Shown here piece after piece: positions 55,134-63,684 of a stretch of DNA of 64,000 bases. The stretch is taken from contig NZ_LMHU01000010.1 of NCBI RefSeq assembly GCF_001428505.1, positions 62,001 to 126,000 of the forward strand, in the 5' to 3' direction. The notes beneath the pieces are model-generated. The model was given only the letters and a program-made list of their open reading frames with translations. It was not told the DNA's origin and ran no database searches. The stretch is from Terrabacter sp. Root181 (GTDB taxonomy: Bacteria; Actinomycetota; Actinomycetes; Actinomycetales; Dermatophilaceae). Within the stretch, counting starts at the first letter, position 1, and the number at the start of each line of letters is the position of its first letter. Made by a program: the position numbers and the translations under genes.

Positions 55134-55964
55134 ATGACGCCGGCTGCTGACCAGGCCTTTCTCAACACCCTGTCCGTGGGCACCGCCGGGCCCCGGATCG
55201 CCTTCCTCCACGGCCTCTTCGGCCAGGGCCGCAACTGGAACCAGATCGCCAAGGCCGTGAGCGGCCCCGACGGCGCCGACGCGCGGTGCCTGCTCGTCGA
55301 CCTCCCCGACCACGGCCGGTCACCGTGGTCGCAGGAGTTCTCGCTCGACGCGTACGCCGACGCCGTGGCCGCGACGCTCCGGGCCGAGGGCGACGGGGAG
55401 GGGTGGGCCGTCGTCGGCCACTCGCTCGGGGGCAAGGTCGCGATGGTGCTCGCCCTGCGTCACCCCGAGCTCGTCGAGCGGCTCGTCGTCGTCGACATCG
55501 CGCCCAAGGGCTACGGCTCGCTCGAGCGTTTCGAGGGCTACATCCGCGAGATGCAGGCGCTGCCGCTGGCCGAGCTGACGAGCCGGGGCGACGCCGAGGC
55601 CCGCTTCACCGAGCCCGACCCGGGCGTCAAGGCGTTCCTCCTGCAGAACCTTCGGCGTGACGGGCAGGCGTGGCGCTGGCAGGTCAACCTCGACCTCGTT
55701 GCGGGTGACGCGGCGTTGGGGGTGGACTCACGCATCGCGGACTGGCCCGACGACCTCGACGAGCTCCCGGCCTACGAGGGTCCGGTGCTGTGGGTCGCCG
55801 GCGGCGACTCGCGCTACGTCAGGCGCGAGGACGGCGAACGCATGCGTCGGCACTTCCCCCGCACCCGCCTGTTCACCATCAAGGGGGCCGGGCACTGGGT
55901 GCACACCGACGCCCCAGAGATCATCGTCACCGCCCTGCGCCGTTTCGTCGCCGACCCCGCCTGA
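55134..55964 (+). CDS. Alpha/beta hydrolase (YbfF-like esterase)
   Basis: 276 residues. FLHGLFGQGRNWNQIAKAV (oxyanion loop), VDLPDHGRSPWS, the nucleophile elbow VVGHSLGGKVAM (Ser near 99), GGDSRYV (acid) and GAGHWVHTD (His) give a full catalytic set. The YbfF family hydrolyses short acyl esters or acyl-CoA. It is divergent from narK. The downstream gap holds the 51-bp tandem repeats. Confidence 0.9.
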   Translation: MTPAADQAFLNTLSVGTAGPRIAFLHGLFGQGRNWNQIAKAVSGPDGADARCLLVDLPDHGRSPWSQEFSLDAYADAVAATLRAEGDGEGWAVVGHSLGGKVAMVLALRHPELVERLVVVDIAPKGYGSLERFEGYIREMQALPLAELTSRGDAEARFTEPDPGVKAFLLQNLRRDGQAWRWQVNLDLVAGDAALGVDSRIADWPDDLDELPAYEGPVLWVAGGDSRYVRREDGERMRRHFPRTRLFTIKGAGHWVHTDAPEIIVTALRRFVADPA

Positions 55965-55992
55965 CGGCATACGCCCTGTCACGCTCACATCG

Positions 55993-56109
55993 CGAACGCT
56001 GCGTTCGGTGGCGAACTCACTGTTCTACCAGCGCTTTCGCGACCGAACGCTGCGTTCGGTGGCGAACTCTGTGTTCTACCAACGCTTTCGCGACCGAACG
56101 CTGCGTTCG
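55993..56109. repeat. Tandem 51-bp palindromic repeats, copy B
   Basis: Three 15-bp palindromes CGAACGCTGCGTTCG start at 55993, 56044 and 56095, exactly 51 bp apart. The two 36-bp spacers differ at only a few positions. Relative to copy A at 2718-2783 the spacers are inverted. It fills the gap between convergent genes and might also end transcription. Confidence 0.88.
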
Positions 56110-56136
56110 GTCGAGGGCGCAGGAGGAAGCGGCAGG

Positions 56137-56841
56137 TCAGAGGAGGCGGCGGCCCATGGCCCAGGCCGTCAGCTCGTGGCGTGAGCTGAGCTGGAGCTTG
56201 CGCAGCACCGAGCTGACGTGGGTCTCGACGGTCTTGACGGAGATGAAGAGCTCCTTCGCGACCTCCTTGTACTGGTAGCCGCGCGCGATGAGGCGCATGA
56301 CCTCGCGCTCGCGAGCCGAGAGACGGTCGAGCTCCTCGTCGATCTCGGCGACCTCACCCGCGGTGGCCCCGAACGCGTCGAGGACGAAGCCGGCGAGGCG
56401 CGGGCTGAAGACGGCGTCGCCGTCGGCCACCCGTCCGATCGCCGTGAGCAGCTCCTCGGCGCTGATCGTCTTGGTGACGTAGCCGCGGGCTCCGGCGCGG
56501 ATGACGGCGATGACGTCCTCGGCGGCGTCGGACACCGACAGGGCGAGGAAGCGCACGGGCACGTCGGCGCCCGACTGGACGCCGGCGCAGGCGCGGATGA
56601 CGTCGGCGCCGCCGTGACCGTCTCCGCCGGGGAGGTGCACGTCGAGGAGCACGACGTCGGGGCGCTGTTCGGTGATGACCTTCACCGCCGACTCGACCGC
56701 CCCGGCCTCACCGGCGATCTCGAGCGTGAACGCCCCGGCCCGTGGCGTCGCCGCGAGGGTGGTCAGCTCGGCACGCACACCGGTGCGGAACATGTGGTGG
56801 TCGTCGACGATGACGATGCGGATGGTCCGCGGGTCGGTCAT
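56137..56841 (-). CDS. LuxR/NarL-type response regulator (LiaR-like)
   Basis: 234 residues. A receiver domain with IVIVDDHHMFRTGVR (acidic pair), VVLLDVHLPGGDG (phospho-Asp near 66) and YVTKTISAEELLTAI (Lys). A LuxR helix-turn-helix follows (LSAREREVMRLIARGYQYKE, KTVETHVSSVLRKLQL). ATG 56841 overlaps the kinase stop by 4 bases, so this is its partner. Confidence 0.94.
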   Translation of the reverse strand: MTDPRTIRIVIVDDHHMFRTGVRAELTTLAATPRAGAFTLEIAGEAGAVESAVKVITEQRPDVVLLDVHLPGGDGHGGADVIRACAGVQSGADVPVRFLALSVSDAAEDVIAVIRAGARGYVTKTISAEELLTAIGRVADGDAVFSPRLAGFVLDAFGATAGEVAEIDEELDRLSAREREVMRLIARGYQYKEVAKELFISVKTVETHVSSVLRKLQLSSRHELTAWAMGRRLL

Positions 56842-58310
56842 GAAGCCTGCTCCTGCGTCTCGGGGTCCGGCGTGCTGCCGGTGGTCGTGCTGGGTGTGGT
56901 GCCAGGTGCGGTGGGCGCGGCAGGGGCACCGGGCGGGGCGGGAGTGGTCGCGGCCGGCTCGGGCTCGTGCGGCTGGCGCACGGGCAGGCGCAGCTCGACC
57001 TCGGTGCCGTCGGCACGCCGACGGATGCGGGCCGTGCCGCCGTGACGCTCCATCCGGCCGATGATCGACTCGCGCACCCCGGCGCGGTCGTCGGGCACGG
57101 TGTCGAGGTCGAAGCCCGCGCCGTGGTCGCGGACGAACGCCTCGACGGCGTCGGGTCCGACCTCGACGTAGGCGCTGACCGGCGGGCTGGCGTGGCGCAC
57201 GGCGTTCCACGTGGCCTCGCGGACGGCCTTGACGAGCGCGTCGAGGTGCTCGTCCATGGGTCGGTCGCCCGTGACGACGAGCTGGACGGGCACGCCGTGG
57301 AGGTCCTCGACCTCGCCCATCGCCGCGGTGAGGGCGGCGCCCAGCGTGCCGGCACGCGCGTCCTCGTCGTAGAGGTAGCTGCGCAGCTGTCGCTCCTGGG
57401 CCCGGGCGAGCCGTGCGACGGTCGCGGCGTCGCCGGACTGGCGCTGGATGAGGGCGAGGGTCTGGAGCACCGAGTCGTGCAGGTGGGCGGCGATGTCGGC
57501 GCGCTCGGTGGCGCGGATACGGGCCGCCTGCTCGAGGCGCAGGTTGCTCCACAGCCGCAGGATCCACGGCGCCGACAGGACGGCCACGCCGACGAGCGCG
57601 GCGAGCACGGCGCCCGCGACCTGCCACAGCTCGGTGAGTTTCGTGCCGCGCACGAGCAGGCCGACGAGGCCGAGGATGGTCAGGCCCAGGCCGACGACGA
57701 GCCAGATCCAGCGGACCGGCCGGCGGGCCCCGATGGCGTCGGTGTCGTCGAGCTGCGACCAGAAGAAGATCGCGCCGATGACGATGGCGACGACGGGCAG
57801 GATGAGCTCGGCATGCACGTCGAGACCGGCGCCGCCGAGCCAGAGCGCGCCGGCGACGGCCAGGGCGGCCACGCCGAGCAGCGTGATGACGACGGCCTGG
57901 TTGCCGCTGCGCAGCCAGGTGCGCATGGCGGCGAGGTCGACGTGGTGCTGGGTGCGGACCGTGCTGGCGGTCGTCGGCGTCGTGGCACCGCCTGCGGTGG
58001 CCGGGTCGGCGACCGGGGCACCCGGCGCCGGCGAGAGGGTCGGGGTTGAGGCAACGGCCGGGTCGACGTCACCGACCTCGCGCATCGTCGCCCAGAGGAA
58101 GACGTAGACGACGAGCCCCGCGCCGAAGGGGATGCTCGTCAGGACGAGCACCACGCGTACGGCGACGACCGGCACCCCGAGGTGCTCGGCGAGGCCCGCG
58201 GCGACCCCTGCGATGACCTTGCCCTGTCGCTGGCGCACGAGCGGAGGCCGTGGCGTCGCCCGCCAGGCCGGGCGCGCGGGGCCCGTTCCGTTCTCGTATG
58301 CCGTCTGCAC
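56838..58310 (-). CDS. PspC-domain sensor histidine kinase (LiaS-like)
   Basis: 490 residues. It opens with a PspC domain (GKVIAGVAAGLAEHLGVPVV, about 28-47, and one helix), then a linker and about four more hydrophobic helices. The HisKA_3 dimerisation helix has ADIAAHLHDSVLQTLALIQR (phospho-His), and the ATPase domain EATWNAVRHA and DHGAGFDLD. A Pro/Thr-rich tail ends it. It should sense envelope stress and phosphorylate the LuxR-type partner. The start is uncertain: GTG 58310 (AGGATGG upstream) or ATG 58349, 13 codons longer. Confidence 0.88.
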   Translation of the reverse strand: MQTAYENGTGPARPAWRATPRPPLVRQRQGKVIAGVAAGLAEHLGVPVVAVRVVLVLTSIPFGAGLVVYVFLWATMREVGDVDPAVASTPTLSPAPGAPVADPATAGGATTPTTASTVRTQHHVDLAAMRTWLRSGNQAVVITLLGVAALAVAGALWLGGAGLDVHAELILPVVAIVIGAIFFWSQLDDTDAIGARRPVRWIWLVVGLGLTILGLVGLLVRGTKLTELWQVAGAVLAALVGVAVLSAPWILRLWSNLRLEQAARIRATERADIAAHLHDSVLQTLALIQRQSGDAATVARLARAQERQLRSYLYDEDARAGTLGAALTAAMGEVEDLHGVPVQLVVTGDRPMDEHLDALVKAVREATWNAVRHASPPVSAYVEVGPDAVEAFVRDHGAGFDLDTVPDDRAGVRESIIGRMERHGGTARIRRRADGTEVELRLPVRQPHEPEPAATTPAPPGAPAAPTAPGTTPSTTTGSTPDPETQEQAS

Positions 58311-58434
58311 CGTTCCATCCTGACCCACTCGGCGGGCCAGGGCGACCATCCCGGCCCTCTTTGGGGGTCGCGTCAGGGTGCGCTCAGGGTCGACCCTCAT
58401 GGTTGCGGGGAGTTCGGGGCGCCACTGTGGGGAC

Positions 58435-59769
58435 ATGACGAAAAGCAATGACGCCCCTCCGCAGGGGCACGGCCTGGACGGTTTCTACACCGCTCTGCGA
58501 CGCCCGGGGATCGTGCGCCGGAGCGACGGTCGCTGGTTCGCCGGCGTCGCGACGGGCCTGGCCCGCTGGCTCGGCGTCGACCCTCTGGTCGTCCGAGCGG
58601 GCTTCATCCTCTTCTCCATCTTCTTCGGGATGGGCGTCGCCCTCTACCTCGTGCTGTGGCTGCTCATGCCGGACGAGCGCGGCGAGATCCACGTCGAGCG
58701 CGCGCTCAAGCACGGTGAGGGCCACTCGATCTTCCTCCTCGTCGTCACGGCGATGGCGGTGCTCGGCGGCGGCCCATGGTGGGGTGGCGACTCGAGGGGC
58801 TTCCGCTTCTTCGGGTTCGTGCTCCTCATCGTGGGTGCCTGGTGGTTCGCGACCCGGACCGCCAGCGGCCGCGAGCTCATGGCCCAGGCGCCCTGGAGGA
58901 ACCAGGGCCCCGGTGCCCCCGGCGCGACGACGTCCGTCGACCCCGTGACTGGTGAGGCTGTCACGCAGCCCGGCGGCGGGACCCCGGTCCCCGCGGCCGC
59001 TACGGCCTACGGCTCGACGGGCAACGCGGCCGCCAACGCCGGCGCGACCCTCGCCGCACCCCGCCCGGCCGCCCCGACGCCCGTGCGGGAGCGGACCCCG
59101 TCGATCGGCTTCGCCGGTGGGCTCCTCGTCCTCGGCCTCGCCATCGTCACCGGTGTCGTGCTCTCGTCGGTCGCGCAGGCAGCCGGATGGTCCGGCAACC
59201 CCGTGGCCGTCGGGATCGCCTCCGGCCTGGGCGTGCTCGGGCTCGGCATCCTCGTCGCCGGCCTCGCCGGCCGTCGGTCCGGAGGCCTCGCGTTCTTCGC
59301 CGTGACCGGCATGATCGCGGCCGCGGCCACGACCGCCGCGCCCATGGGGCTCGCGCACCCCTGGCAGGCGGGTGACCGCACCCACACGGTGACGTCGATG
59401 ACCCCGCCGCCCGCCTTCGAGCTCGGCCTCGGCCAGATGACGGTCGACCTGCGCGACGCGAACTGGAAGAGCACGCTCGGCACGGACACCGTGACGACCA
59501 CGATGGGCGTCGGCGAGCTCGACCTCGTCGTCCCCGAGGGTGTCAACGTGAAGGTCAACGCCACGGCGCGTGCCGGCGAGATCATCGCGACGGGCCCGAC
59601 GGTGGCCGGCGACGGCATGCAGCGACTCGGCCCGGACCAGGTCCAGCACGAGGGCACCGGCTGGACGCAGACGGTGACGTTCGGAGACGCGACGAAGACC
59701 CCCGAGATCGTCGTCGACGCCGAGCTCGGCGTCGGCCAGATCAAGATCACGACGGCGAGCACGTCATGA
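58435..59769 (+). CDS. PspC / LiaF-like membrane protein
   Basis: 444 residues. An N-terminal PspC domain (RRSDGRWFAGVATGLARWLG, then ILFSIFFGMGVALYLVLWLL) is followed by more helices and a Pro/Ala/Thr linker. The last ~115 residues form a beta domain with repeated LGLGQMTVDLRD, GVGELDLVVPEGVNVKVNA and LGVGQIKI, as in LiaF/DUF2154 proteins that inhibit the Lia kinase. It is divergent from the kinase gene and shares its promoter region. A CACTGT box 6 nt before the ATG suggests a leaderless mRNA. Confidence 0.87.
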   Translation: MTKSNDAPPQGHGLDGFYTALRRPGIVRRSDGRWFAGVATGLARWLGVDPLVVRAGFILFSIFFGMGVALYLVLWLLMPDERGEIHVERALKHGEGHSIFLLVVTAMAVLGGGPWWGGDSRGFRFFGFVLLIVGAWWFATRTASGRELMAQAPWRNQGPGAPGATTSVDPVTGEAVTQPGGGTPVPAAATAYGSTGNAAANAGATLAAPRPAAPTPVRERTPSIGFAGGLLVLGLAIVTGVVLSSVAQAAGWSGNPVAVGIASGLGVLGLGILVAGLAGRRSGGLAFFAVTGMIAAAATTAAPMGLAHPWQAGDRTHTVTSMTPPPAFELGLGQMTVDLRDANWKSTLGTDTVTTTMGVGELDLVVPEGVNVKVNATARAGEIIATGPTVAGDGMQRLGPDQVQHEGTGWTQTVTFGDATKTPEIVVDAELGVGQIKITTASTS

Positions 59770-60392
59770 GCACCAGCCCGCGGGACCCGAGGAACGACCC
59801 GGGCGCCGACCCGACGAACCAGCCGACGACCAACGCAGCGGAGAGCAGCGACATGACGAGCAACGACACCCCGGACCCGACAGCGGAGCACCGCGACCCG
59901 ATGGCCGACCCGATGGCCGACCCGATGGCCGACCCGACGGCCGACCCGGCCCCGGCGCCGACGCCGGACCCGACGCCGGACCCGACCGAGACCACGACGA
60001 TCGCCGCCGCCTCGACGCGGGCGCTGCCGGCGGCGACCCCCTTCCGCGTCGAGCCTTCGACGCCGGTGCCCGACGACGCCGTCACCGAGGGAGCCCGCCT
60101 TCCGCACCTGCCGCCGCCGACGACCTCCGTGCCCGACCCGTCGTGGCCGGCTCCCGCAGTGCCCCAGCCGGCCCCGCGCCCGGCCCTCGTGACGGTCCGC
60201 AAGGGACCGCGCCCCGGGTCGATCATGCTGGGGCTGCTGACGATGCTCGTGGCGGCCTACCTCCTCGTCGCCAACCTCACCGACGCCGACCTCAGCTTCC
60301 GGATGGTGGGTCCGTCGATGATCGGCGCCTTCGGCGGCATGCTGCTGCTCGTCGGGCTCGCCGGCGTCGTCGCGGGCCGGCTGCGGCGCTGA
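59766..60392 (+). CDS. Membrane protein with disordered repeat-rich N-terminus, unknown function
   Basis: 208 residues. The first ~140 are disordered and Asp/Pro/Thr-rich, including DPMADPMADPMADPTADP from 12-bp DNA repeats. Two helices follow (IMLGLLTMLVAAYLLVANLT and MIGAFGGMLLLVGLAGVVAG). The start overlaps the LiaF-like stop (ATGA), so it belongs to the same unit and may help the stress system. Family not recognised. Confidence 0.75.
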   Translation: MSTSPRDPRNDPGADPTNQPTTNAAESSDMTSNDTPDPTAEHRDPMADPMADPMADPTADPAPAPTPDPTPDPTETTTIAAASTRALPAATPFRVEPSTPVPDDAVTEGARLPHLPPPTTSVPDPSWPAPAVPQPAPRPALVTVRKGPRPGSIMLGLLTMLVAAYLLVANLTDADLSFRMVGPSMIGAFGGMLLLVGLAGVVAGRLRR

Positions 60393-60550
60393 CCCACCCG
60401 TCGAGTCACCACCCGCCGACGCCACGACCCGCCGACGCCACGACACGGCATACCTGCTCGCGGCGGTCGCCGCGCCCGGCGTCGGCGGGCGTGACTAGGC
60501 TCGGCAGCACGCTCGCCGGTGAGGTCCGGCACTGGCAAAGGGGAGACAAC

Positions 60551-62515
60551 GTGCTCATGAAGTCCGGCATCACGCTCGAGGGGTTCGACCGGTCCACCAG
60601 GCCCCAGGACGACCTGTTCCGGTTCGTCAACGGCACGTGGCTCGAGACGACGGAGATCCCGGGCGACCGGGCCCGCTTCGGCACCTTCGACATCCTGCGC
60701 GAGGAGTCCACGGCGCGGGTGCGCGACCTCATCGAGGAGGCGGCGGCCGACGAGGGGAGCGCGCTGGGCACTCCGAAGCGACAGGTCGGCGACCTCTATG
60801 CCAGCTTCACCGACACCGACCGCATCGAGGAGCTGGGGCTCTCGCCCCTGCAGGTGGTGCTCTCGGAGGTCGCGGCCGTCGACGACGTCGACTCCCTCGG
60901 CGCGGCGCTCGGTCGCCTCGCCCGTGACGGCGTCGCCGGCGCCCTGCAGCACTTCGTGTCGCCCGACGAGCGCTCGCCGGAGGACTACGTCGTCTACCTC
61001 GAGCAGGCCGGCCTCGGCCTGCCCGACGAGTCGTACTACCGCGAGGAGAAGTACGCCGACATCCGCACGGCCTACGTCGCGCACATCGGGAGGCTGCTCG
61101 CCATCGCCGGCATCCCCGACGCCGACGCCAGGGCCACGCGCATCATGGCGCTCGAGACGCTCCTCGCGGCGTCGCACTGGGACACCGTGCGCAACCGGGA
61201 CGCGATCAAGACCTACAACGCCCACACGCTCGACGAGGCCAAGGCGCTCTCACCCCAGTTCCCTTGGGACGCATGGCTTTCGGGCCTCGGGGCGCCTGCG
61301 GGCTCGTTCGACAAGGTCGTCGTGCGCCAGCCGAGCTTCGTCACCGGCCTCGGTGCGGCCCTCGAGTCCACCGACGTCGCCGACTGGCGCTCGTGGCTGA
61401 CGTGGCACGTCCTCTCGGAGTTTGCGTCGGTGCTGCCGCAGTCGTTCGTCGACGAGGACTTCGACTTCTTCGGTCGCACGCTCTCGGGGCAGCCGGAGAA
61501 CAAGGAGCGGTGGAAGCGGGGCGTCGCGGTCGTCGAGTCGTGCGTCGGTGAGGCCGTCGGCCAACTCTACGCCGAGCGGTGGTTCCCGCCCGCGGCGAAG
61601 GAGCGCATGCAGGAGCTCGTCGCCAACCTCGTCGAGGCCTTCCGGAGGTCCTTCTCGTCGCTCGCGTGGATGGGCACCGACACCCGCGCCCAGGCCGTCG
61701 CCAAGCTCGACGCGTTCACGCCCAAGATCGGCTACCCCGACGTGTGGCGCGACTACTCCGCGATCGAGATCGACCCGGCCGACCTCGTCGGCAACGTGCG
61801 CCGCAGCACGGCCTTCGACGTCGACCGCAACCTCGCGAAGATCGGTGCCCCGATCGACCGCAGCGAGTGGTTCATGCTCCCGCAGCACGTCAACGCGTAC
61901 TACATGCCGTCGATGAACGAGATCGTCTTCCCGGCGGCGATCCTCCAGCCGCCGTTCTTCGACCTCGAGGCCGACGACGCCGTCAACTACGGCGGCATCG
62001 GCGCGGTCATCGGCCACGAGCTCGGTCACGGCTTCGACGACCAGGGCTCGCGCTACGACGGCACCGGGGCCCTGCGTGACTGGTGGACCGAGGCCGACCG
62101 TGAGCGGTTCGACGCGTTGTCGCAGCGGCTCATCGAGCAGTTCAGCGGCTACACGCCGGCGGGGCTGTCCGACGACCACAAGGTCAACGGCGGGCTGACC
62201 GTCGGCGAGAACATCGGCGACCTCGGCGGCCTTCAGATCGGCTACTCCGCCTATCGCATCGCCACCGAGGGCAGCGGGATGACCGAGCTCGACGGCTTCA
62301 CCGGGCCGCAGCGCTTCTTCATCGGCTGGGCCCAGGTCTGGAAGGGCAAGGCCCGCGAGGCCGAGGCCATCCGGCTGCTCGCCGTCGACCCGCACTCGCC
62401 CCAGGACGTGCGGGGCAACGCCGTGCGCAACCTCAGCGAGTTCCACGAGGCCTTCGCGGTCAAGCCCGGTGACGCGCTGTGGCTCGAGGAGGACCAGCGG
62501 GTCCGCATCTTCTGA
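60551..62515 (+). CDS. M13 family metallopeptidase (neprilysin/PepO-like)
   Basis: 654 residues. The start DLFRFVNGTWLETTEIPGDR is typical of M13. The zinc site is GHELGHGFDDQGSRYDGTG (HExxH), with the third ligand in GENIGDLGGLQIGYSAY. NAYYMPSMNEIVFPAAILQP precedes it. There is no signal peptide, so it is probably cytoplasmic like other bacterial PepO forms. GTG 60551 is 4 nt after AAAGGGGAGA; ATG 60557 is an alternative. A hairpin follows. Confidence 0.95.
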   Translation: MLMKSGITLEGFDRSTRPQDDLFRFVNGTWLETTEIPGDRARFGTFDILREESTARVRDLIEEAAADEGSALGTPKRQVGDLYASFTDTDRIEELGLSPLQVVLSEVAAVDDVDSLGAALGRLARDGVAGALQHFVSPDERSPEDYVVYLEQAGLGLPDESYYREEKYADIRTAYVAHIGRLLAIAGIPDADARATRIMALETLLAASHWDTVRNRDAIKTYNAHTLDEAKALSPQFPWDAWLSGLGAPAGSFDKVVVRQPSFVTGLGAALESTDVADWRSWLTWHVLSEFASVLPQSFVDEDFDFFGRTLSGQPENKERWKRGVAVVESCVGEAVGQLYAERWFPPAAKERMQELVANLVEAFRRSFSSLAWMGTDTRAQAVAKLDAFTPKIGYPDVWRDYSAIEIDPADLVGNVRRSTAFDVDRNLAKIGAPIDRSEWFMLPQHVNAYYMPSMNEIVFPAAILQPPFFDLEADDAVNYGGIGAVIGHELGHGFDDQGSRYDGTGALRDWWTEADRERFDALSQRLIEQFSGYTPAGLSDDHKVNGGLTVGENIGDLGGLQIGYSAYRIATEGSGMTELDGFTGPQRFFIGWAQVWKGKAREAEAIRLLAVDPHSPQDVRGNAVRNLSEFHEAFAVKPGDALWLEEDQRVRIF

Positions 62516-62537
62516 GCGGCCCCGTGTCGTGACGACC

Positions 62538-62564
62538 GACCCCGTGGGCAGCGCCCGCGGGGTC
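62538..62564. terminator. Bidirectional terminator after the M13 peptidase
   Basis: A 12-bp stem (GACCCCGTGGGC, one wobble) with a 3-nt loop AGC overlaps the last bases of the convergent GNAT gene. Confidence 0.7.
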
Positions 62565-63021
62565 AGTCGTCGAGCTGGAGTTTGAAGCCGACGTGCGAGG
62601 CCACGAAGCCGAGCCGCTCGTAGAAGCGGCGGGCGTCGGTGCGGCTCGCGTCGCTCGTCAGCTGCACGAGGGTGCACCCGAGCCGGCGCGACTCCTCGAC
62701 CGCCCAGGTGACGAGCTCGGTGCCGAGGCCGGTTCCGCGTTCGGCGCGGGCCACGCGAACACCCTCGATGACGGAGCGGGTGGCGCCGCGTCGCGACAGC
62801 CCCGGGATGACGCTGAGCTGGAGCGTGCCGACGACCGTGCCCTCGCGCTCGGCGACGACGAGGTGCTGTCCGGGGTCGGCCACCACCCGGTCGTATGCCG
62901 CGTCGTACGTCCGTGGGTCGCCGAGGTCCTCGCGGGCGGCGCCGAGCGGGTCGTCGGCCAGCATGGCCACGATCGCCGGCACGTCGTCGCGGACGGCGCC
63001 CCGGATCACCAACGGGCTCAT
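62563..63021 (-). CDS. GNAT family N-acetyltransferase
   Basis: 152 residues. Motif A is ARAERGTGLGTELVTWAVEE (acetyl-CoA loop Q/RxxGxG/A), followed by LVQLTSDASRTDARRFYERL and GFVASHVGFKL. DDVPAIVAMLADDPLGAARE is the usual N-terminus. The substrate is unknown. ATG 63021 overlaps the stop of the SRPBCC gene, so they are co-expressed. Confidence 0.92.
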   Translation of the reverse strand: MSPLVIRGAVRDDVPAIVAMLADDPLGAAREDLGDPRTYDAAYDRVVADPGQHLVVAEREGTVVGTLQLSVIPGLSRRGATRSVIEGVRVARAERGTGLGTELVTWAVEESRRLGCTLVQLTSDASRTDARRFYERLGFVASHVGFKLQLDD

Positions 63022-63482
63022 GCGTTCTCGGCGGTGCGCTTGAGCTGCGCGAGGCCCTTCTCGAAGTCGGGACCGACGAGCTTCTCCATCGACCACACCT
63101 TGCTCATGAGGCGCATGACGACGTTCTGGGGCCCGGTCATGGCCCACTCGACCCGGGTGCCGTCGCCGTCGGGGGTCAAGGTGAAGTCGACGCGGTTGTG
63201 CGCCTTCATCGGGGCGGCGAAGAGCAGGTCGACGGCGACGTGCTGGGGCTCCGACTCGAGGATCTCCATGCGGCCCTCGCCAGCCTTGCTGTTGCCGCGC
63301 CAGGCGTAGACGGCACCGACGCCGGCCGCGGGGCCGGTGTAGGCGCGCTCCATCGCGGGGTCCAGCCCCTCCCAGGGGGACCACGCCTGCCACTCGTGGA
63401 AGTCGTTGACGAGAGCGTGGATCCGCTCCGGTGGTGCGGCGATCGTCGTCTCGCGGCTGATGTGGAAGCTCTTGTCGGCCAT
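63018..63482 (-). CDS. SRPBCC family protein
   Basis: 154 residues of the START-like fold: FHISRETTIAAPPERIHALV, FHEWQAWSPWEGLDPAMER, SKAGEGRMEILESEPQHVAV and GDGTRVEWAMTGPQN. The family binds hydrophobic ligands or acts as polyketide cyclase; this one is uncharacterised. It overlaps the GNAT gene by 4 bases. Confidence 0.9.
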   Translation of the reverse strand: MADKSFHISRETTIAAPPERIHALVNDFHEWQAWSPWEGLDPAMERAYTGPAAGVGAVYAWRGNSKAGEGRMEILESEPQHVAVDLLFAAPMKAHNRVDFTLTPDGDGTRVEWAMTGPQNVVMRLMSKVWSMEKLVGPDFEKGLAQLKRTAENA

Positions 63483-63545
63483 GGCGGCATCCTGCCATCG
63501 CCGCCGCGTGGCCGGGGGCGGCACGGGTGGGTCGGCTCTTCGGTC

Positions 63546-63617
63546 AGGAGCCGCACAGGTCCCGCCATCACCGAGTCGAAGGGATGTCCGATGATTTCGG
63601 GACCTGTGGCGGCTCCT
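63546..63617. terminator. Long hairpin between the SRPBCC and peroxidase genes
   Basis: Arms of about 19 bp (AGGAGCCG-CACAGGTCCCG and complement, one bulged base) flank a 33-nt loop. It lies downstream of the peroxidase stop on the minus strand and upstream of the SRPBCC start, so it could end the first or be part of the second's leader. Confidence 0.5.
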
Positions 63618-63684
63618 CGACACCATGGGCCGAGGGTTCGCGCGGCGGGCGCCCTGGGCAAGCCGCTCCAGGTCGCCGTGTCGC

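Noticed and set aside
59899-59950. 12-bp repeats as a separate mobile or regulatory repeat
   Set aside because: They lie in frame within a disordered protein segment (DPMA repeats), so they are part of the gene.
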